Shown: positions 8,944-20,515, counted from the stretch's first letter. The stretch: 64,000 nucleotides of DNA from Gambelia wislizenii (GCA_030847615.1 JAUMIR010000001.1:165513001-165577000); one strand, 5' to 3'. Program-made: numbers and translations. The notes: generated by a model not told the origin, from the letters alone.

Positions 8944-9357
8944 TGAATGCTACTCTTGAGAATTCTCTGCTTTTCAGATTGGTATAGGATAACCTATCAT
9001 CCCTTCAATCTATTCCTCTATCCAAACATTCCCTACTTTCTTTGATAGCCTTGTGTGAGTACTTGAAGTCTGAGTGTTGGTGTGAATGCTGTTAAATTTC
9101 CAATAAAAATAAAAAAAGAGGACTGCAGTGTACAAGATGGTAATACAGGAGTGCCACAGAGCACCAAACTATGGAAAGGAAAAATAGCATATAAAATAAG
9201 ATCAAACAATAAAGTAGAAACTATATAGATAGGGTAATGCAAAATATCCAGTGATACACAAATGAAACACACAACAACCCCAAACACATCAATAACATAT
9301 GTTGAAAGCATATAATACAGAAAAGGGCTTGACCCTCAATTTATACAATAAATGGAA
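8944..9357. other. No gene; possible LINE tail
   Basis: I see no coding sequence. At about 9095-9118, CCAATAAAAATAAAAAAAG resembles the A-rich end of a retroelement, but there is no protein match upstream. Confidence 0.35.
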
Positions 9358-9611
9358 AGAAGCTTAGCAACCAACAGCATAACCATAACACATATTAAGG
9401 ACCTAAGTAGTTATTAGCAACTAAATAGAAGCATAACAATCAATAACATAATCATACCACATATTAAAAACATAATATGACTGGAGCTTCATAACCATAA
9501 CACATATCAAACACTTGAATAATTAGAATGAAGCTAAACACTTAGATAGAAGCTTAACAATCAATAACATAATCATAACACATAGTAAAGATGTAATATG
9601 ACTGAAGCTTG
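9358..9611. repeat. Four-copy tandem repeat, ~57-69 bp unit
   Basis: Units begin near 9358, 9427, 9484 and 9548. Each contains a version of AGAAGCTTAACAATCAATAA followed by CATAATCATAACACATA. The units are diverged from one another. This is an AT-rich minisatellite of unknown origin. Confidence 0.7.
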
Positions 9612-9673
9612 ACAGGTGGATAGTCCAAAACCCTGTTTCAAAAACCAATCTTCTTCAGAATAGGTTTTCTGTA

Positions 9674-9832
9674 ATTTTTTCCCAGGCTGTGAGGCCGTGT
9701 TCTGGAAGAGTTTATTCCTGATGTTTCACCTGCATCTGTGGCTGGCATCTTCAGACAATTCTCAGCCACAGATGCAGGCAAAATGTCAGAAATAAACTCT
9801 TCCAGGACATGGCCTCACAGCCCGGAAAAAAA
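9674..9832. repeat. Long inverted repeat (palindromic element)
   Basis: Two arms of ~70 bp. The left arm contains CCCAGGCTGTGAGGCC, TGGAAGAGTTTATT and GCATCTGTGGCTG. The right arm carries the reverse complements CAGCCACAGATGC, AATAAACTCTTCCA and GGCCTCACAGCC. The loop is about 12 bp around 9750. The sequence resembles a frequent squamate interspersed repeat, but I cannot assign its superfamily. Confidence 0.75.
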
Positions 9833-9964
9833 CCCACGAACCTATGGATGCCAGCTGTGAAAGCCTTCCACTTCTTCAGAATGCTGACTGATAGTCTTCT
9901 TAAGAGAAATTCCTAAAATACTCAGTGTGACAAACACAGAACTCTGATATATATCACTCCATAA

Positions 9965-10809
9965 TAGTTACCAGAGCTGTTTGGGCTGGAAGTCAACCTT
10001 AAGAAAATGGAAGTTCTTTACCAGCCTGCACCACAGGACAAACACCATCATCCCCACATTGCTGTAGGCAAATCTGTCACAGATTAGCAAAGGCGTATAG
10101 TGCATTTGGAAGACTTCACAAAAAGAGTCTGGAGTAATAAACACCTGAGGTGAAGCACAAAAATCAGTGTGTATAGAGCCATTGTACTGTCTATTCTCCT
10201 TTATGGATCTGAAACATGGGTAACCTATCACCACCACCTACGACTCCTCGAACACTTTCATCAGCGCTGTCTACGCACAATCCTAAATCTACACTGGACT
10301 GACTATGTGACGAATGTTGCTGTCCTTGAGCAAGCAGGGATCACCAGCATTGAGGCCATGATATTTAGAACACAGCTGAGCTGGGCAGGGCACATTTCTA
10401 GATGGAGGACCATCGCCTCCCAAAAATAGTACTCTATGGTGAACTCACCACGGGTCAGCGTAAGAGGGGCGCTCCAAAAAAGTGATACAAGGACTCCCTG
10501 AAACAACATCTCAGGCTCATCCAAATTGATCCACCCTGGCCTCACATCGAGAGGCATGGGGATGCACTATCCACAATGCTGCAGCCTTATTTGAGAACTC
10601 ACGCTGAACAAGTCTTGAAGAGAAACGACAACGCAAAAAGAACCACAACCTGGAAACATCACCCAAGGAGACCTTCTGCTGTGCTTTCTGCAACCAGACT
10701 TGTTTATCTTGGATTGGCCTTTTTAGGCATCAGCGCGCTTGCAGAAAGCGCGGGATGAGTCCTTCTGAATCTTCATTTGCGAAGAAAAGCCAGAGAGAGA
10801 GAGAGAGAG
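9965..10809 (+). mobile_element. 3' part of a LINE with C-terminal zinc finger
   Basis: A 5'-truncated non-LTR element. From about 9985 it encodes a K-x-EVLYQPAP block, followed by LLYGSETW, the H-x-RCLRTIL block and WAGHISR, then a terminal finger region, and it ends in an (AG)n run at 10791-10809. The 3' segment is shared with 16458-16558 and 56835-57126. I do not recognise the clade with certainty. The LLYGSETW and TSIEAM blocks occur in RTE- and jockey-like elements. Confidence 0.7.
10169..10758 (+). pseudogene. LINE RT C-terminus and zinc-finger region, broken
   Basis: The first frame (10169-10429) gives MYRAIVLSILLYGSETW and then WAGHISRW and ends at a stop. Similarity resumes after frame changes through 10480-10560 and 10576-10758 (RNDNAKRTTTWKHHPRRP, a shifted reading of the basic linker). 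Several disablements are present. It overlaps the element described at 9965-10809 and has no host gene context. Confidence 0.65.
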
Positions 10810-11269
10810 TTACCATGGACAAATATTTTATAAATATCTACATATCCTACTTACTACTAGATCAAATTGGAGCAATACCAAGAGTGTAAGGTCTGCAATT
10901 TTCCTTAGATACAGTGAGATTCCCTCAATAATATTAGGATAATATCTCAAATTAACAAATATAAGAAAGTTAACAGTAAACTATATAATTAACCCATAAG
11001 AAAGGAGACATAAAAGGACCTTACTCACTGGTAATTCACTTTCACTCATACATCCAAACAGCAAGATGTTAGCAAAGAAGTATAACATTGTTCTGAAGAA
11101 CCCAGTAAATTTATACTATAAAACCACAACCAACATCACTGGAACAAAGAACTTAATACACCTGTTACTCCTTACTAGGTAAAAGCTCAAACAGTTACTA
11201 GGAGAGGAGAGAGATCTAGAGAGAATTTTACTCTTAAAGTAACAATAATTAATGTAGAAAGGGAAAAAG
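10810..11269. other. No recognised feature
   Basis: AT-rich sequence, no plausible exon or known repeat seen. Confidence 0.45.
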
Positions 11270-11945
11270 GTCTAGGGCAGAATTTAACTCTTGAGGATGT
11301 AAAGACTTAAAATTGTAAATCCATTCTGCTTCTTTTCTAAGAAGAGGGTATTTGAATCATTCCAATTGTATCTATGAGGAATGACTTTATCCACAACAAT
11401 GAATTTGAATGATTCTCCATGGGAGTGGGAAACCAAATGTTCCACCAGGAGAGCATCCATGACCTAGTGTCTAATTTTAGAACAATGTTCCCAAATGCAA
11501 GTGTGCATGAGTACACATACCTACATACAGTAGATTACATGGACATATAATGCAATACATGACCATCTTAGTGTTACAATTTGTAAAGTGTTGTAGTTTG
11601 AAATGTCGTTGATCAATAGGATATAAGAAAATATATCCTACTGAAATATATCCTACTGAATGGTACATTTTTCCTCTTCAAACCTACTCGAGGTGGCTGT
11701 TGACATCTAGGAATGTCTTCTACTATATGCCAATGTTTCTTAATGATCTTAATCATGTATCTTTGTAGAATGGAATGAGGAATAGTGAAGAATGATGGTT
11801 CTATCAGTGGGTTTGCTGTACAGTTTTATGCCTACAAGTCCATGTGCTTGATATACTATAGTATCTACGAATGCTATATGAGAGTTGCTAAACTGCATAG
11901 AAAATTTTATAGATTCATGAATAGAATTCATCCATTGGAAAATGT
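11270..11945 (-). pseudogene. Penelope-like element remnant (RT end plus GIY-YIG)
   Basis: On the minus strand, 11931-11749 encodes the last RT block of a Penelope-like element (SHIAFVDT ... LYSKPTDR ... YSSFH). Next, 11668-11477 encodes FTNCNTK and CPCNLLYVGM, matching the NC-T-VVY-L-CPCG-YVG core of the GIY-YIG endonuclease; the Gly of CPCG is Asn here. Further downstream (about 11345-11283) is KEAEWIYNFKSLHPQELN, matching the C-terminal end of PLE proteins. The order RT-then-GIY-YIG is correct for PLEs. Frameshifts and stops lie between the blocks, so it is dead. The RT catalytic core upstream is not recognisable. Confidence 0.75.
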
Positions 11946-13152
11946 TTAAGGAGGATTTACTTTGATATTATTATAAAATAACACCCCACCCCATTTCATG
12001 GTTGTGTGAGCAGAAAACAATTCATGCTACTGATTCTTTTCTTCTTCTCCTCCTTTCCCATTCCAGCCCCCCACTTACTCTACCTTGAGAAAACCATCCC
12101 CCAAAAGATCAACTGGTACCAGATTCCTCTGCCTAATATCTTCCCACTGCAGGCTGTTGTAGTACAGTTCATACAATTCAGGAGGGCCCCCTGCCTGTCT
12201 AGAATGGGGCTCTTTGTAGTTTCAGGGGGCTGCAAGGGAGAGATGAGGAAAGGAAAAGCTCAGTTGGTCAAACTGCTTTCTGCTAGCAGAACCACTAGAT
12301 ATAATTCTATATTTTTTGGTCTCATCTTTGAAGTGGCATGTCAGATACGTATCACCCAAATGCCTTCCACCTGCACAACCTATTGAACACAATCCATCAA
12401 GATTTATTTCCTATAAAATAATCAGCTAAAAGCTTGTTAGCAAATTAAATCTGTAGATATGTAATCAGATTTGTAGATTACTTTCATTCTTTCATTAGGC
12501 ATTTTCTCAAGAGAAACTATTTTGTCAATTAGTTTTCTGGAGCAACAGAAAAATATGAATACCACGTGACATTCTTTGGTTTCCCTTGTCATTAATCATT
12601 TCTAATACAAACCAGGAACAAAACATTGAATTTGAATTATTTTTCTACAGGATGGCTAAGAAAAAAAATATTCTGAATGAATCCTAATACAGAAACAACT
12701 ATTCATATTTAGAAACATAAGATGAACCCTGCTCAGACAGATCAAAGGTGCATCTTGTCCTTTCTTTCTTCCCACATTGCCCAAACAGGTGTCTCCAGGA
12801 AGCACAACAGCAATGCATGAAAGTAACAACCATCTCCCAACAACCATTGGTCCCACACAACTGGTATTCAGTGTTGCAGAACACTTTGCTTTGACAGTGT
12901 AGAGTGAAGAGTCAAATGGACTAGAACTTGATCCTGGGATATGGAAGAAATGTTTCTGAACATGTTTCTGCCTTTGGTACAATCCTATCACTTATGTTAC
13001 AGTTTTGTCCTACAGCAGAACTGAGATGTATCATGGTGGATTAATTTTATGCTTTAGTGGTGTACGCAACTTTATATTTATTTTTAGGATAAAGAAACTG
13101 AACTCTGGTAAGGGATGTAAACTATGAATCACAGAACAGCAGCAATAGCTAA
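11946..13152. other. No recognised feature
   Basis: About 1.2 kb without a gene or a repeat that I recognise. Short frames here lack family motifs. Confidence 0.45.
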
Positions 13153-13895
13153 ATTCAGGGCCAACCCTATAATTAGGCACAATGAAGCAGCCACCCCAGG
13201 CAGATTTGGGATGTGACATGAAAGCGCAGCCGCAGCAGCCACACACACACACACGCACGCACACACACACACACATATATAATTCTCTTGGCTATGTTGC
13301 TGTTCCCAGTGTGCTGATTGGCAGCTCACGAAACTTCCCAACCAATCAAAGCTCTCTGTTGGCCAGCCAATCAGTCCACTGGGAGTGGAAATGTGTGAGC
13401 ATGTTGCCAGGTAGGTCTGCAGGGATTTACTCAGGAGTAAAGGGTTTCTTCTCCCCCTTCTCCAGGCTGTTCAGCCAAACCCTGCACATGCCGCTGGGGC
13501 TGGGTTTCTTGTGGCTGTCTTGGGGGCCCACGCTGTGATCCTGGGTGGGTTTACTTGGGAGTAAAGCCCGACTGGGCTTCCTTTCCTGAGGAACTGGCAG
13601 AACTTGGTCTCTTCCCCCCATGAAGCGTGCTGGAGGAGAGGGATAAGATAACAGCGTATGTTGCACCAGGTATAGCTAGTTGTTGTTGTTGTTAGTATTG
13701 TGTGTTTTGCCAGAAATGTAATGTTTTCTGTTCCAGGAACCAAAATAATTTGCTGGCCTACGGTTCAATGGTTAATTTCCACCCTGCAATCTTGGTTTTG
13801 AGTGGGTGCAAAGTAAGCTTCCTTTGGTGCTCTGCCTTAGGCAGCAAAATGTCTTGGGTTGCTTATGGCCAGTTAGGGCCCTTACCTTTGCATTG
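13153..13895. mobile_element. Possible DNA-transposon-like repeat
   Basis: The left end CAGGGCCAACCCTATAATTA and the right end around TGCCTTAGGCAGCAAAATG resemble the two ends of a common vertebrate interspersed repeat (CAGGGCCGGCCCT type). The ends do not form a clean inverted repeat in this copy, and the interior contains an AC microsatellite. No transposase. Confidence 0.3.
13240..13280. repeat. (AC)n microsatellite
   Basis: An AC dinucleotide run of about 40 bp, interrupted by CGCACG and ending in ATATAT. Confidence 0.95.
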
Positions 13896-14432
13896 TCTGT
13901 AGTGGCAGCTGCTGATTGGAGGCTACTATTTGCACTACTGGTAAGAGGGAAAGAAGACTAGAAGTATCAGGACCCTATGCATCATAATACAGGAGGGAGG
14001 ATAGAGTGAGAGGTTATAAACCCAGCTTTGTCCTTCTGTGTTTGCCTTTGGATGTCTCCTGGCTTTAGAAGAAGACATCAAGCTGAAATTGGGTCAATTT
14101 TGAAGCCTGGCTCTCAGAACTCTGTCTTATGAGTAAGAAGCAGCATCAGTGTCTCTTTGGGAACACTTTTCATGAGTGCTGTAGTATTTTTCTTTATGTC
14201 CCTTGTTAATTGGAAGCTGTCTGCTGTGTCATGACACAGGCTGCAAAGACTTGCCTTTTTGCACACTCACTAGTGCTGTTTGCTCTTGGCTTTCTCCTTA
14301 GGGACTTGGAGCTTGAGGGGGAGCTCAGCATGTTCAGATTCTCTGGAAATGGAGCCAGGGACAAGCTAAATCTATTGGCTTGTGGGTGGGGGAAGAGAGG
14401 TCTGGAGTTGCTGAAGAGGAAGCAAATACATA
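13896..14432. other. No recognised feature
   Basis: No family motif in either strand's frames. Confidence 0.4.
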
Positions 14433-14646
14433 CAGTTGGCCTTCTGTATCCATGGATCTGGCATCCATGGATTCCACCATCTACAGTTTGAACATATTCC
14501 AAAAATAAATAAATACATTTCAAGAAGCAAACCTTGATTTTCTGATTTTATATAAGGGAAACCATTTTACAATGCCACGGTATATAATGGGACTTGAGCA
14601 TCCACAGATTTTGCTATGCAAGGGGGAGCCTGGAACCAAACCCGCC
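14433..14646. mobile_element. Tigger-like MITE, right end lost
   Basis: Preceded by TA, it begins CAGTTGGCCTTCTGTATCC, then TTATATAAGGGAAACCATTT and GGGACTTGAGCATCC as in the other copies. It stops near GGAACCAAACCC, so the right inverted repeat is missing. Confidence 0.8.
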
Positions 14647-16094
14647 ATTTATGTACCTGCTTTGGCATGCATACACACTATGCAGCCCTGTCGTAGATCA
14701 GGTTTAAATAGGTAATGAAGTGGCTGTTACTTTATCCATACATTTGTGTGTCTGTGACTTTCTTCCAATTAAATGGGCAAATGTATAATTCTAAAAAACT
14801 GGAAATCTCCCATAACTCCTCATGAAGTAGAATGGAATGAAATAAATGACTACATATAGCAGTTTTTAAAAAGGCCTTTGGATGCCAGGATACAGTACTC
14901 TTCGAAAATATACAAACATTTGAACTCCATTAGAACTATATGGTGATTAGCTTATCACAGGGCATTATACTAAAGTTTCATTAATGATTCCATCCCACAC
15001 ATTCTACTTTTTCTATCTTTTTTGTTTGTTTGTATAAGTTGTATATGTTTTTATTATGTCTGCTATGTGCATATATGTCTGTAATCCAAAAGTGAAGGAT
15101 TTAAATTGTTTATATAGGTTTTATATTACCTGACTACAATATTTCATGGGGGAATGAGTGGAGATTTTGATAGGATGATGTGACACTTTTGTAACTTTGC
15201 AAAAAATTCTTTAAAATTAAACCAGACACTAACTTGAATATACTAGTTTCTAATAAACACTAATTTAAATGGTTTAACTGGTTTTTTTGATTCATGTTTG
15301 TGTCTTTGTTGTGTTCCTAAAACTGGATCAGTGTACATTTAAAACGAATTTACTGTTACATAGGTTAGCTTCACAGATTAAATCATTCAGATCCATTCCA
15401 ACTTGGATGTCATAGTTGATACAATCCCAGAGGATGTAACCTTGGCCCTTGTTTGTCCAATAATAATGGAGTCTTTTCAATTGGGAAAGTCATGGGACTT
15501 GTCTATATGAGGCAATAAAATATGGATTGGTGAGCAGTAATGCCAATTCACAGCAGCTTTCATTTGTCTCCATGGTTTCCCCCCCACCCAAGATTGCAGG
15601 TATGTGAAGCTATCTGTGTTTGATGTTCAAACAGGCATGCATGTGAATCAAGATGGCAGGCATGAGTGAATTACTCACATTATTTTCTCACCAGTTGCCA
15701 CTGATGAACAGTAATTTTTTTAAAAAAGCAAATCAAATGTTAAGAAGTGTTTCCTTCCATTTAAAAACTGTAAATGGAGGGGGGGGGAGGCTGTTTTGTC
15801 ACCTCAGTGCATGATCGTTGTGGCAAAAATCCAATACGGCAGTTCTGGGTGCTGCCTTGCTGGCAAGCTCCCACCCACCCACATCTGACCTTTCCACTGT
15901 GCATTTCCATCGCAGTTAAAAAAAAAAAACTTCTTGAAAATCCACAAAGGCTTTTCCTGTGGAGTATATGGCATTTTGGCCCCCTTCCTTCCAAATACAG
16001 TGAAAAAAAGGTTGTGACAAAAGGTATTCTCCTCCAATTCTATGAGGAATATTTTCACCATTTAGACAAGCCCTTATAAAGCAGACAGCACCCC
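14647..16094. other. No gene recognised
   Basis: About 1.4 kb with homopolymer runs at 15781-15787 (G) and 15920-15930 (A). Open frames on both strands around 15760-16080 lack domain signatures. Confidence 0.4.
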
Positions 16095-16457
16095 GGGAGA
16101 AGTGAGAACCACCACATGTCTGCTAGAGCCTTGCCCTTCTTGGCCCATTAAAAGGCCAGAAGCAGACTGGCGGAGTGGGTGAAACAGGTAGTCAATAATT
16201 TCACAATAAGGCAGGGTTCTAACATGCTTAATGTAGACAGTTGTAAGGTCTCTGTTGAAAAAGGGATCCCTCCATAATATAAATCTACTGCTCCATGTTC
16301 AACATTACATTTGCAGGCAAGGTAATAGAAGTGTGATTGCCTCCCAGCTCCAGAGACTCCTGGATGAAATGGACAAAGATGGCTTTGGTCACCTTGGCAG
16401 AGGGCCTATGCTGGGAGGTCCCTGTTGGTTCTGTTGGACCTCTAAGTGGCTTTTGAT

Positions 16458-16558
16458 CTCTGGCTTTTCTTTGCAAACGAAGATTCAGAAAGGACTCATT
16501 CCGTGCTTTCTGCAAACGCGCTGATGACTAAAAAGGCCAATCTGAGTATCAAAAGTGT
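16458..16558 (-). mobile_element. 101-bp insertion of the zinc-finger LINE 3' end
   Basis: On the minus strand this is the extreme 3' end of the same LINE as 9965-10809 (GATTGGCCTTTTTAGTCATC ... AAGAAAAGCCAGAGA). It is flanked by CTTTTGAT at 16450-16457 and 16559-16566, an 8-bp target duplication within the L2 codons for the AAFDT block. It is severely 5' truncated. Confidence 0.85.
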
Positions 16559-16711
16559 CTTTTGATACTATTACTATTAACCGTGGTATCCTTCTAGGCT
16601 GCCTTAAAGGGACGGGAATTGGAGGCACCGTTTTACACTACAGTGGCTTCATTCCTTCCTGGATGGGCAAGCCCAGAAGGTGGTGCTGTTCATCTTCTTG
16701 GAAATTGACCT

Positions 16712-17549
16712 AGCAGTGATGGGCAACCTTATGAGCTTGGTGTGTCAAAATTCACCAAAAAACTGAGCATAACTCGTGTGGTGTGTCGCTTAGAGAAAAA
16801 ACATTATTTCACGATATTTACTGTTTAAATAACATAAATGTATAACTGTTATATACAATTGTATTTAATAAACCAAAAACTAATAATTTAACTTACCTGC
16901 TTAGTGACTTCTTTGTTCATCTGTCAGTCAGTTTCTTTTGTTGGTCTTGATATTATTTAGCTTGTGTGGGGTGCCGTGAACTGAGATAAGTGAGGAGGAG
17001 GGGGAATTCTTTAACTAACCTGCCTATTAGTGACTTTTTTGTTGCTGAACCCCCAGAGCCCCTCAGGAAGGCCGGTGAGAAGCCAGGCAGACTCTTGCCT
17101 GCCTGCCAGCCCGCCTGCCGCCTTCCCCGGCCTTTCCGAGGCAGCTCCAGGGCTTTGAAGCCCTGAGGCCCCTTAGGAAGGCCGGGGAGAGGCTGGGCAG
17201 ACTCCCGCCCACCAGCCCACTCCAGAGCCTCCTTGGGAAAGCCGGGTAGAGGCTGGGCAGACTCCTGTCCACCCACCCGCTACCTTAACTGGCCTTTCCG
17301 AGGCGGCTCCAGTGAAGCAGGCAGGCCTCAGGAGTGGTGGTGGTGATCAGGGCTTTGTATCCCTGCCTGCCACTGTCCTCTCCCCTCCCCTCCTCCCTAA
17401 AGTGGTGATCAGGGCTTCGAAGCCCCTCCCGCCACTTTAGGGAGGGTGGTGAGGTTGCGGGGAGAAGGGGGGAGGAGGCCTAGCTGTGTGTCACCACACA
17501 TGGCTACACATCTCAGTGGTGACACGCGTGTCATAGGTTCGCCATCACC
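16712..17549. mobile_element. Non-autonomous hAT transposon inside L2
   Basis: The left end CAGTGATGGGCAACCTTATG and the right end CATAGGTTCGCCATCACCG are inverted repeats of the CAGTGGTGGCGAACC type that is common in vertebrate hAT elements. The flanking 8-mers TGACCTAG and AGTCCTAT are consistent with a decayed 8-bp duplication. Joining the flanks restores the L2 order. The interior is AT-rich on the left and very GC-rich on the right, with three imperfect ~50-110-bp spaced copies containing GGAAGGCCGG and GGCAGACTC at 17060-17275. No transposase. Confidence 0.8.
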
Positions 17550-17734
17550 GAGTCCTATAGGGTGCTATTCAACATGAAATGACTGGGACTGGTTGTCTGG
17601 AGGTTTGGGGTTTGGTGTCACAAGTATGCTGATGACATCCAATTCTATTTCTGCTTTCGATCTTATTCTAAAGAAGTTGTTTCTGTTCTAAAGCATCAAT
17701 AATCTGATATCAATAATCTAAGATGATTATTGAC

Positions 17735-18440
17735 AATGATGATGATGATGATGATGATTTGTTTATTACCTGCCTCTCCCCATGGATCGAGTTGAGGCAT
17801 GGAACAGCAACAGATTAAAATACAACACATAATATCAATTAAGAACATAGAAGAACAATACATATTAAAACAATCCAAAGTTTTTAATTCATAATTTAAA
17901 AATCACCTGTATAGGCCTGCCAGAAGTGATTGGTCTTTAATGCTGTTTTAAATTCAGACAGCATATTCAGCTGCCAATGTCTTTTGACAGGTTGTTCCAC
18001 AGTCTAGGGGCAGCTGAAGAAAAAGTCCTCTATGTGACAGCTGTCAGCCTAGCCCTGGCTTACTGAAGTAAAGGTCCCCAGAAGACTTGAGTGTACGGGA
18101 GATTATATAAGGGGAGGTGATCCCATAGGTAACCTGGACCCAAACCATGTTGGGCTTTAAAGGTAACAACAAACACTTACAAATTTGCCCAGAAACTAAT
18201 TGGCAGCCAGTGGAGTGATTTTAATATTGGTATGATACAATCACTCCTAGATGTACCAGTAACCAATCTGGCTGCCATGTTTTGAACTAACTGAAGTTTC
18301 CAAACTTGGTACAGAGATAGCTCAATGTACAGGACATTGCAGAAGTGCAGCCTTCAGGTTACCAGCATGTGCACTACCACCTTTAGGTCCTCCAGTTCTA
18401 GAAAGGGGCACAGCTGGGTGTATCAGCCAAAGCTGATAGT
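17735..18440 (-). mobile_element. Antisense L2 3' fragment inside the older L2
   Basis: Minus-strand translation in pieces gives SAYYQLWLI, then LVTGTSR-like, LHWLP-like and LRSSG-like blocks matching the C-terminus of the 1761-5705 element. It ends with a 3' UTR and a (GAT/ATC)n tail at 17735-17758. It interrupts the plus-strand L2 between its YADD block and its GVTF block. Frames are broken. Confidence 0.78.
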
Positions 18441-19300
18441 AAGCACTCCTGCTGAAGGCAAACAAATTGAAGCTCAATTCAGCCAAAAGGCTGACCCGGG
18501 AATAGGGATGCAGCCGGTGCTGAATGGGGTTACATTTGCTATGAAGCTGCAGTTTCACAGTTTCGGTATGCTCCTGGACTCAGTCTTGAACCTGGAGGCC
18601 CAGGTTACTGCAGTGGCCAGAAGTGCATTTGAACATTAATGCTCATGTGCCAACTGTGCCTGTTCTGGAGAAGCCTGATCTAGCCACAGTGACACATGCC
18701 TTGGTTATATCCCATTTAGATTACTGTAACACATTCCACATAGGGAGAGGGTTTGGTATAGAAAGCTACAGCCAGAGCATCAACTGTGGCTGATTGCAGG
18801 GATCATACAAGGCTCCTGGTCCAACAGCTTCAGTGGCTGCTGGTCTGTTTCCAGGAGCATTTCAAAGTGTTGGTTATAAAATCAATCCCTATATGGCTTA
18901 GATCCAGGCCACCCATGTGAGCCTGCCTGGACACACTGAGATCCCCAGGATCTTCTTTCATTATGGCTCCTGGGAACACAAGATATGATCCTCTCTATGG
19001 TTGCCCTAGACTTTGGAACTCTCTCCCTAGGGAGGCTAGAATAGCCCCCTCCTTGCTGTCCTTCCATTGGCAAGTGAAGATTAAAAAAAAATTCAGACAG
19101 GCCTTTAGAATTCATGGCTTTTATGGAAAGAGTTGTAATGAGGGTGCTGAATTGTTTTAAACTATAATGCTCTAGTGTTTTGAATTTTTTTAAAAAAAGT
19201 TTATTTTCATATATAGTATAGTTAATAGTTTTACTTGTAAGCTGCCTTCACTCTCAAACTTGGGGAAAAGCCAGGATATAGATTAAAAACAACAATAACA

Positions 19301-20515
19301 CTTCAATAATTAATTTCAGAAAAGAAATATTTTTTACAATTATTTTAAAACTTTCTTTTGCTAGACAGTAAAAAGAAAAAAGAAAAAGCCTGGGCATCAG
19401 CTGGGATTTTTTGGTTACTTCTTAGAAAAGCCAGACTCTGGATATGATGAATTATATATAAGGCAGGATCATGTTTGAAGGGCAAATACCAAGGGAAGGA
19501 AGCTGAGCACTCAACTGTTTTCTTCAGTGTGAGATTTCAACTTAATGCAACAGCAATTCTGTTTTATGAATTATTTCTAACAGATGACTACTATGTTTAA
19601 ATTATAAATCTGCTCCAAAATAGCTTGCATATGAGACTTCATTAGTAATTCTAGTGCCGATTTTTAAAGATGATATTTTCAGTACTGATATTAAAGTTGT
19701 TCATATATACCTCTGGTTTCCAACTGATAAACTGCTCAAGATAAGGATGTAAGCTTTGAAGGAGTACAAGGGTGCCTCACACCTCAAAACCAACAACCTT
19801 GGGTCTTCCTGGGAAGGGAAATACAGGTCCTAAGTTGTTTGGCTGCTTATAGGAAGCTGAAGTGTGATCTCAGCTATTTTATAATTATCTTCTTTAAGAT
19901 TATCAAGAGTTAGTGATAAGTGGTAACTGTAACAGTAGTAACCATTTTCCTGTTAACATGATCAAAGAACATTTTTGGCAAGTTGATATCTTGAAAAATA
20001 CCACTGATCCCATAAAAACAACACCCTCCTGAATTTTAGATTGGACTTTGAAGAAAAAATATGGCTTTCTGCACCCCAAATCACTGAGAAGTCCTGGGTA
20101 GCAGGCATGGCTCAGGGTTTTGTTTCTTTAGAATGGGTACACTAGAGAGTGTGGCATTTTAGTGATATGTGGTTTCTTTACATCTGTATACAAAATAGGC
20201 ATAAATGGAGGCTCATAGTATTAACACCCCACCATATATTTCCCCCCCCAGCTCTCCCTCAATCTTCTCCAATCTCCCTCAAAGACTGCCCCTTTCTTTC
20301 ATGCTTATACACAGAGCTGACTCATCTATTACCCTTGTCTAGTGGGGAAATAAGAACAAGTACCTCCACCGATCACTTATGATTACTGGGGCTCTTGTTG
20401 AGACATATTGAATATTACAGGCTATGTTTAAATATTGTGTCAGGTATTGTCTCTGGGTGACTCTTGATGATATCACTACTAATAGAACTCTAAAGACAGA
20501 ATAAGCAACCTACAG
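19301..20515. other. No recognised feature
   Basis: About 1.2 kb, AT-rich, with a short A/G-rich tract at 19371-19388. No repeats or exons recognised. Confidence 0.45.

Larger units (their letters stand above)
16095..19300 (+). mobile_element. Old L2 LINE broken by three insertions
   Basis: Plus-strand L2 pieces: 16095-16457 (PCPSW region, then VIASQLQRLLDEMD), 16559-16711 (FDT block onward), 17550-17734 (KYADDIQFYF, the RT active site) and 18441-19300 (GVTFAMKLQFHS, LDSVLNLEAQV, LWNSLPREARIAPSL, 3' end). The pieces are collinear with the L2 RT and many stops and frameshifts are present. The tail near 19240-19290 has the AAGCTGCCTTCA and GGATATAGATTAAA motifs. It is a different L2 subfamily from 1761-5705, closer to the copy at 57980-58812. 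Confidence 0.82.

Noticed and set aside
9358..9611. Regularly spaced repeats resembling a CRISPR array
   Set aside because: Units are diverged and contiguous, without unique spacers, in a vertebrate-type genome.
13031..13341. Val/Cys-rich frames on the minus strand
   Set aside because: They read through the AC microsatellite.
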